A stretch of DNA of 64,000 nt, taken from positions 62,001 to 126,000 of the forward strand of contig NZ_JACJFN010000002.1 of NCBI RefSeq assembly GCF_014164785.1. The letters are read 5' to 3'. Below are positions 59,988 to 64,000 of this stretch, piece after piece. A program made the translations under genes and the position numbers. The notes beneath the pieces are model-generated. The model had not been told where the DNA came from. It made no database searches and worked only from the letters and a program-made list of their open reading frames with translations. Each line of letters starts with the position of its first letter. Position 1 is the stretch's first letter. The DNA is from Aquipseudomonas guryensis (GTDB lineage Bacteria > Pseudomonadota > Gammaproteobacteria > Pseudomonadales > Pseudomonadaceae).

Positions 59988-60016
59988 TTGCCAAGGTTCG
60001 GGTCGCTGTCTAGAAT
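59988..60016 (+). promoter_or_regulatory. Promoter of tRNA-Val/Asp
   Basis: TTGCCA (59988-59993), 17-bp spacer, TAGAAT (60011-60016), then GCGCCCC discriminator identical to that of the Ala/Glu tRNA promoter. Confidence 0.9.
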
Positions 60017-60037
60017 GCGCCCCACTTCGAGAGTGAA

Positions 60038-60113
60038 GGGTGATTAGCTCAGCCGGGAGAGCATCTGCCTTACAAGCAGAGGGTCGGCGGTTCGATCCCG
60101 TCATCACCCACCA
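60038..60113 (+). tRNA. tRNA-Val (TAC)
   Basis: 76 bases with CCA, acceptor GGGTGAT/ATCACCC, anticodon TAC in loop CTTACAA. Confidence 0.97.
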
Positions 60114-60133
60114 TCTCGCTCACGAGGTTACGC

Positions 60134-60210
60134 GCAGCGGTAGTTCAGTCGGTTAGAATACCGGCCTGTCACGCCGGGGGTCGCGGGTTCGAGTCCCGTC
60201 CGCTGCGCCA
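60134..60210 (+). tRNA. tRNA-Asp (GTC)
   Basis: 77 bases with CCA, acceptor GCAGCGG/CCGCTGC, anticodon GTC in loop CTGTCAC. Confidence 0.97.
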
Positions 60211-60247
60211 TACATAAGCCTTGGTTAGACTGAAGACCAAGACTGGA

Positions 60248-60276
60248 AAAAACGACCGAAAGGTCGTTTTTTTTTG
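60248..60276 (+). terminator. Terminator of tRNA-Val/Asp
   Basis: AAACGACC-gaaa-GGTCGTTT stem with nine T. The rest of the gap to fkpA (60277-60447) has no gene visible. Confidence 0.92.
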
Positions 60277-60447
60277 CCTGCGATTTACTGCAGCAGGCAT
60301 GGCGGCCACAGATAGTGCGGTTTCTCGCACAGGCTGAACTATTCCGGGCTCTGCGGTTCCTACTGGCGTAGCCAGTAATCGACACAGGCTGCTAAGCTCG
60401 CGCATTCACCGATAGCCTGCTTCAGGGCGCTCCAACAAGGATCAAGC

Positions 60448-61155
60448 ATGAAACAACATCGTTTAGCCGCGGCAGTTGCCCTGGTAGGCCTGGTACTGGC
60501 CGGTTGCGATTCGCAGACCAGCGAAGTCGAACTGAAAACTCCGGCGCAGAAGGCTTCCTACGGCATCGGCCTGAACATGGGCAAGAGCCTGGCCCAGCAA
60601 GGCATCGACGACCTGGACCAGAAAGCCATCTCCGCCGGCATCGCCGACGCCCTGGGCAAGAAAGAGCAGCAACTGAAGGACGAAGAGCTGGTTGAAGCCT
60701 TCACCTTCCTGCAGCAGCGTGCTGAACAGCGCATGCTGGCGCTGAACGAAGAGTCGGCCAAGGCTGGCAAGAAGTTCCTCGAAGAAAATGCCAAGAAAGA
60801 AGGCGTGATCACCACCGCTTCCGGCCTGCAGTACGAAGTGCTGAAGAAAGCCGATGGCGCTCAGCCGAAAGCCACCGACGTGGTAACCGTTCACTACGAA
60901 GGCAAGCTGACCGATGGCAGCGTGTTCGACAGCTCCATCGAGCGCGGCAGCCCGATCGATCTGCCGGTCAACGGCGTGATCCCGGGTTGGGTCGAAGGCC
61001 TGCAACTGATGCACGTCGGCGAGAAGTACAAACTGTACATCCCGAGTGCCCTGGCCTATGGCGAGCAGAGCCCGACCCCGGCCATTCCGGCCAACTCGGT
61101 GCTGGTATTCGAGCTGGAGCTGCTGGCGATCAAGGATCCCGCTGCTCAGCAGTAA
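60448..61155 (+). CDS. fkpA: FKBP-type peptidyl-prolyl isomerase lipoprotein
   Basis: A 235-residue protein: lipobox LAGC with Cys20, a helical dimerisation domain (about 30-115), and a C-terminal FKBP domain (VHYEGKLTDGSVFDSS, about 150). It should fold outer-membrane or periplasmic proteins. The residue after Cys is Asp, which in enterobacteria would favour inner-membrane retention. Start has an AAGGAT site. Matches PA3262 in context. Confidence 0.9.
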   Translation: MKQHRLAAAVALVGLVLAGCDSQTSEVELKTPAQKASYGIGLNMGKSLAQQGIDDLDQKAISAGIADALGKKEQQLKDEELVEAFTFLQQRAEQRMLALNEESAKAGKKFLEENAKKEGVITTASGLQYEVLKKADGAQPKATDVVTVHYEGKLTDGSVFDSSIERGSPIDLPVNGVIPGWVEGLQLMHVGEKYKLYIPSALAYGEQSPTPAIPANSVLVFELELLAIKDPAAQQ

Positions 61156-61520
61156 TACCTGCTGCTACAGCCAACGCCCCGCCTAGTCGGGGCGTTGTCG
61201 TTTCTGTAGGTTACAGAAGAACGGTGGGCTGACTTGCTGGTCTGAAAAGAGAAGGTGCAAGGCGCGGGTGTTACGGTTATGCACATTCACCGAGTTACTC
61301 GTGTGGCGCTGACTGTTACGTTTTTCCTGAGCATTGCTCGGCTGCTAACTATATGATTTTTAATGACTTTATGCTCTGAACAAAAAGTGCCCGATCTGTA
61401 CGTAGGCCGCATGGCGCGGGCGTTTGCCTGGTCTATCGGATAATTGTGCACAAGGTTATCCACAGCTTTGGTGGATAACCCCAACAAGCCCAGCAGGCAT
61501 GCGGGTTGTGGAGAAAGACG
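61156..61520. other. 365-bp intergenic region with terminator and hairpins
   Basis: No gene is visible. At 61173-61198 AACGCCCCG...CGGGGCGTT is the fkpA terminator. From 61200 to 61436 the sequence is AT-richer with no clear element. At 61438-61480 overlapping hairpins include a perfect 10-bp inverted repeat and a DnaA-box match, listed separately. Confidence 0.7.
61454..61480. promoter_or_regulatory. Inverted repeat containing a DnaA-box match
   Basis: GGTTATCCAC (61454-61463) and GTGGATAACC (61471-61480) form a perfect 10-bp palindrome with a 7-base loop. TTATCCACA (61456-61464) matches the DnaA-box consensus; the second arm is one base off. A TTGTGCACAA palindrome lies directly before (61444-61453). 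Confidence 0.55.
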
Positions 61521-61955
61521 ATGAATGTTCCCGCTCATTTGAAGCGTTACTTGCAGGCGGCACAGGCGCTTCTTGCTCGCGGCAAACTGCCCGGCATGTT
61601 GGCGGCGGTACTGCAAAAGAGTGCCAGCAAGGGTGGCCGCCTGGGGGCTGTGCGCGAAGATCTGCGACTCCTGGTCGGCTTGTGCATGGCATGGTGGCGG
61701 GGTGAATACCGGGCTATCGGCACCCAGGCGTTCCTCAGTGTGGTGGCCGCCTTGCTGTATTTCCTCACCCCGCTGGATGCGCTGCCGGACTGGCTGCTGG
61801 GCATCGGCTTACTGGACGATCTGGCGGTGTTGGCCTGGGTGCTGCGCACCTGGCGCGGCGAGCTGGATGCCTATCGCGCCTGGCGTGACGTGCAGGCGCC
61901 CGCAGAGCTGTTGTTGATCGAGCAGGTGCCGGCTCAGGATCGGCTGCCGGAATGA
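61521..61955 (+). CDS. YkvA-type DUF1232 membrane protein
   Basis: A 144-residue protein with DUF1232 (LTPLDALPDWLLGIGLLDDLAVL, about 82-104), which has one or two membrane segments and a PDxxP-like core. Function unknown. The ATG at 61521 follows GGAGAAAGACG; the frame extends five codons upstream but without a better start. Confidence 0.8.
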   Translation: MNVPAHLKRYLQAAQALLARGKLPGMLAAVLQKSASKGGRLGAVREDLRLLVGLCMAWWRGEYRAIGTQAFLSVVAALLYFLTPLDALPDWLLGIGLLDDLAVLAWVLRTWRGELDAYRAWRDVQAPAELLLIEQVPAQDRLPE

Positions 61956-62112
61956 TCCTGTGCGGTTGAACAGCTTTTTGCCTGGCGTGTTGCGAAACAC
62001 TTGTAACGGCGGCGCGCTATGGGTCACCCTCTGCTCATGGCCCAGTTGTTAAGATGGCGGCCTGCAAGGAGGGCGCCGGGTCAGTCGGTGCTGCAGTCCA
62101 CGGAGAGTGTTG

Positions 62113-62433
62113 ATGAGTGTGCAAGTGATCACGCGTGACGGTGAGGCCGAATATGCGGTACTGCCCTGGGCCGAGTACCAGGCATTGCTGCAGGCTGCCG
62201 GACGCACGGTGGCAGCCGCGCCGCAAGAGCCGCAGGGGAATGCCGTAGCCCTGAGTGAGCTGGTTGCCCTGCGTGAGGCGCAAGGCCTGTCGCAGGCCGA
62301 TCTGGCCCGCGCGGTGGGCATCAGTCCGCACTACCTGAATCTGTTCGAAAGCGGTGAACGCCAGCCCGATGGAGCGATCCTCCGCGCGTTGGGCCGTGTA
62401 CTCGGTGTGAGCGCCTGGGAGCAGGGTTCTTGA
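62113..62433 (+). CDS. XRE-family DNA-binding protein
   Basis: A 106-residue protein with a C-terminal HTH_XRE (LREAQGLSQADLARAVGISPHYLNLFESGERQPD, about 53-86). Its first 30 residues (VQVITRDGEAEYAVLPWAEYQALL) recall the N-terminus of antitoxins that contact a toxin partner. No toxin-like protein follows. The ATG at 62113 has a CGGAGAG site. Starts the run XRE, 122-residue hypothetical, Sel1. Confidence 0.78.
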   Translation: MSVQVITRDGEAEYAVLPWAEYQALLQAAGRTVAAAPQEPQGNAVALSELVALREAQGLSQADLARAVGISPHYLNLFESGERQPDGAILRALGRVLGVSAWEQGS

Positions 62434-62798
62434 GCGTGCGCATCCACCGCCAGCATTGGCAGGCTCTGCTCACCGAGCTTGAGGATGCCCGCCGCCAGCG
62501 CCATCTGCTGACCTACCGGGCCCTGGTCGAGCGCTTGCAGCTGCCTACTCCGGCGATGCAAACCCTGACCGCCGCGCTGGAGCATCTGGCGGCCATGGAT
62601 GCCCGTGCCGAGCGTCCGTTGCGCAGCGCGCTGGTGATCAGTCAGGGTGCCAGCCGCCTGCCGCGCACCGGATTCTTCGAGTGCGTGAACCGCCTCGGGC
62701 GTTTCTCCGGGCCTTCCGATGGCATCGCCGCGGCGTCCTGGCATGCGGCTGAAGTGGCCCGCGTCTTCGAGTTCAGCTACCCCGCCGAGGAAGCCTGA
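62430..62798 (+). CDS. Conserved hypothetical protein
   Basis: A 122-residue helical protein without signal peptide or membrane helix. It starts with TTG at 62430 overlapping the XRE stop; a GTG two codons later (62436) is an alternative. Not recognised; its tail (GFFECVNRLGRFSGPSDGIAAASWHAAEVARVFEF) is the best conserved-looking part. Next gene starts directly after its TGA. Confidence 0.65.
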   Translation: MSVRIHRQHWQALLTELEDARRQRHLLTYRALVERLQLPTPAMQTLTAALEHLAAMDARAERPLRSALVISQGASRLPRTGFFECVNRLGRFSGPSDGIAAASWHAAEVARVFEFSYPAEEA

Positions 62799-63269
62799 GT
62801 GCTCTGGCGCCTGCGTGCCCGCCTGGGTTACCGGGTAGCGCGGCAGCTGTTCCACTGGCGCTGGCTGATGCAGCAGCCGCGTGTCTGGACCTGGATGCAG
62901 GGTCAGTTCGCGCGCATGGCGGCGCAAGGCGATGTGCCGGCGCAGAGTTTCTACGGTCATCTGTTGCTGTTTCGCGGCCAGGGTTTTGGTGCGCGCGAGG
63001 AAGGCCTGCGCCTGTTGCGTCTGGCGGCGCCGGCCGGGGATGGCAAGGCCGCCTATCAGCTGGGTTTGATCAGCCTCAGCGGTGATACTCGCCAGGCTCC
63101 AGATGGCGCCGAAGCGGCACGCTGGTGGACCCTGGCGGCGCAGGCCCGCCATCCGCTGGCGGCCCATCGACTGGCCCGGTTGTACCGCGAGGGTGGGCCA
63201 GGCTTGGTGGTGGACGCCGCTCTGGCGCAGCAGTTTGAGCAGCGGGCGCGAGAGTTGGGCTTAGGCTGA
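62799..63269 (+). CDS. Sel1-repeat protein
   Basis: A 156-residue protein with two or three Sel1-like repeats (REEGLRLLRLAAPAGDGKAAYQLG; AARWWTLAAQARHPLAAHRLARLYREG). It starts with GTG at the base after the previous stop. Sel1 repeats mediate protein contacts. Its last nine bases overlap the end of the convergent GGDEF gene. Confidence 0.75.
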   Translation: MLWRLRARLGYRVARQLFHWRWLMQQPRVWTWMQGQFARMAAQGDVPAQSFYGHLLLFRGQGFGAREEGLRLLRLAAPAGDGKAAYQLGLISLSGDTRQAPDGAEAARWWTLAAQARHPLAAHRLARLYREGGPGLVVDAALAQQFEQRARELGLG

Positions 63270-64000
63270 TAGGCAGTCCAGCACATGCATGCTGTAGCCA
63301 GGCACCGCCTTGGCGTGACGCTTGGCTTCCGAGGCCAGACTGGCCAACTGCCCGGCGTCCAGCTTGGCGCAGGCTGCTGACTGCAGCTGCACGACCCCCA
63401 CGGACAAGGACAACAGCGGAAACTCCTCGCGCTGGCCCTGGCGGTTGTGCGCGACGAAGCAGCCGGCTTGCAGGTGTTCGTCGCGGTAGAAGCGTCGGCA
63501 CTGACCCTGGAAGTCTTCCAGCAGCAGTTGGATGCGTTTGCGCCAGTCGGCTGAGCCGAGTACCAGCATGAAGTCATCACCGCCGATGTGGCCGACGAAG
63601 TCGCAGCTCGGATCGACCCGTTCGTTCAGGCATTGGGCCAGGCACAGCAGCACCTCATCGCCCTTGGCATAGCCGTAGATGTCGTTGAACGGCTTGAAAC
63701 TGTCGATATCCACGTAACACACCGCCGCGTCGCGGCCCTGCTGCAGCAGGCGGCTCAGGCATTGCTGGATCGGCACGTTGCCCGGCAGCAACGTCAGCGG
63801 GTTGGCGTAGCGGGCCTGCTGGATCTTCACCTCGGTGATCAGCTTGAGCACGTCGATCACCCGCCCCAGGCCACGATAACGGCCCTGCTGGGTGATGATG
63901 AAATCCTCTTCGATGCGTTGCCTGGCCCTGCTGGTGAGCAGGCGGCTGACCTGTTGCAGTGACTGACCCAGGTCGACAGCGAGAAAGTCCGTGCTCATCA
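63261..64000 (-). CDS. CBS-GGDEF protein, cut by the window end
   Basis: The visible 245 codons, and probably more beyond the edge, encode a CBS-like segment (about 12-65) and a GGDEF domain. The motif is IGGDDF instead of GG(D/E)EF and the I-site arginine is missing (PSCD), so cyclase activity is doubtful. Context suggests the EAL-CBS-GGDEF protein known from P. aeruginosa PA3258; the EAL part would lie outside. The ATG at 63998 may be internal. Confidence 0.8.
   Translation of the reverse strand, partial: MSTDFLAVDLGQSLQQVSRLLTSRARQRIEEDFIITQQGRYRGLGRVIDVLKLITEVKIQQARYANPLTLLPGNVPIQQCLSRLLQQGRDAAVCYVDIDSFKPFNDIYGYAKGDEVLLCLAQCLNERVDPSCDFVGHIGGDDFMLVLGSADWRKRIQLLLEDFQGQCRRFYRDEHLQAGCFVAHNRQGQREEFPLLSLSVGVVQLQSAACAKLDAGQLASLASEAKRHAKAVPGYSMHVLDCLSA

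Noticed and set aside
62113..62798. Type II toxin-antitoxin pair
   Set aside because: The XRE gene comes first as in some TA pairs, but the second protein shows no toxin fold or catalytic motif I can recognise.

Overview
The window is high-GC, densely coded proteobacterial chromosome whose genes and gene order match the genus Pseudomonas (aeruginosa / alcaligenes / mendocina side). Diagnostic features are the gyrA-serC-pheA-hisC-tyrA/aroA-cmk-rpsA supraoperon with a fused TyrA-AroA protein, the cpxS-cpxP-cpxR cluster, mupP, the mtaD/mtnA pair, the ihfB to tRNA-Asn interval where P. aeruginosa keeps its O-antigen genes, and the gltX / tandem tRNA region. I see no prophage, insertion sequence, CRISPR array, transposase or recognisable defence system. 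Nearly all of it is core genome.

Layout. 0.1-8.8 kb (mostly minus strand): rsuA, a CWC protein and a membrane diguanylate cyclase in one operon; a DUF2157/DUF4824 membrane pair; the Cpx-type envelope-stress system with a CpxR-like box before cpxP; yciI and yciB. 8.8-13.6 kb (plus): rnm-yciO-scpA-scpB, a DUF1289 gene and rluB. 13.6-18.2 kb (minus): a second diguanylate cyclase, then yciK-mupP-ubiG-mtaD. 18.3-33.9 kb (plus): mtnA, gyrA and the aromatic supraoperon ending in rpsA, ihfB-lapA, a two-gene remnant of the O-antigen locus (epimerase plus WbpL-like initiating transferase), and comEA. 34-44 kb: tRNA-Asn, tyrB, uvrB, a DMT exporter, an EmrAB-like pump with divergent LysR regulator, and gltX. 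44-50 kb: a tandem Ala-Glu-Ala-Glu tRNA array, a TetR/hydrolase pair, and the Entner-Doudoroff genes pgl, edd and eda with a thioesterase. 50-64 kb: a 1158-residue transporter/hybrid histidine kinase, GNAT, AraC, azlCD, an MFS-PlsC fusion, sugE behind a guanidine-II riboswitch, rdgC, tRNA-Val/Asp, an FKBP lipoprotein, small genes, and a CBS-GGDEF protein cut by the window end.

Most interesting non-coding signals: the guanidine-II riboswitch upstream of sugE; a 144-bp palindromic element just before gltX; a 55-bp repeat containing the 3' end of tRNA-Asn plus its terminator next to the shrunken O-antigen locus; a strong terminator inside the supraoperon between cmk and rpsA; and a tyrB terminator whose 3' arm carries the -35 box of the tRNA-Asn promoter. 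I found no convincing wholly new multi-gene system. The least understood coding stretches are the DUF2157/DUF4824 pair and the three small genes at 62.1-63.3 kb.
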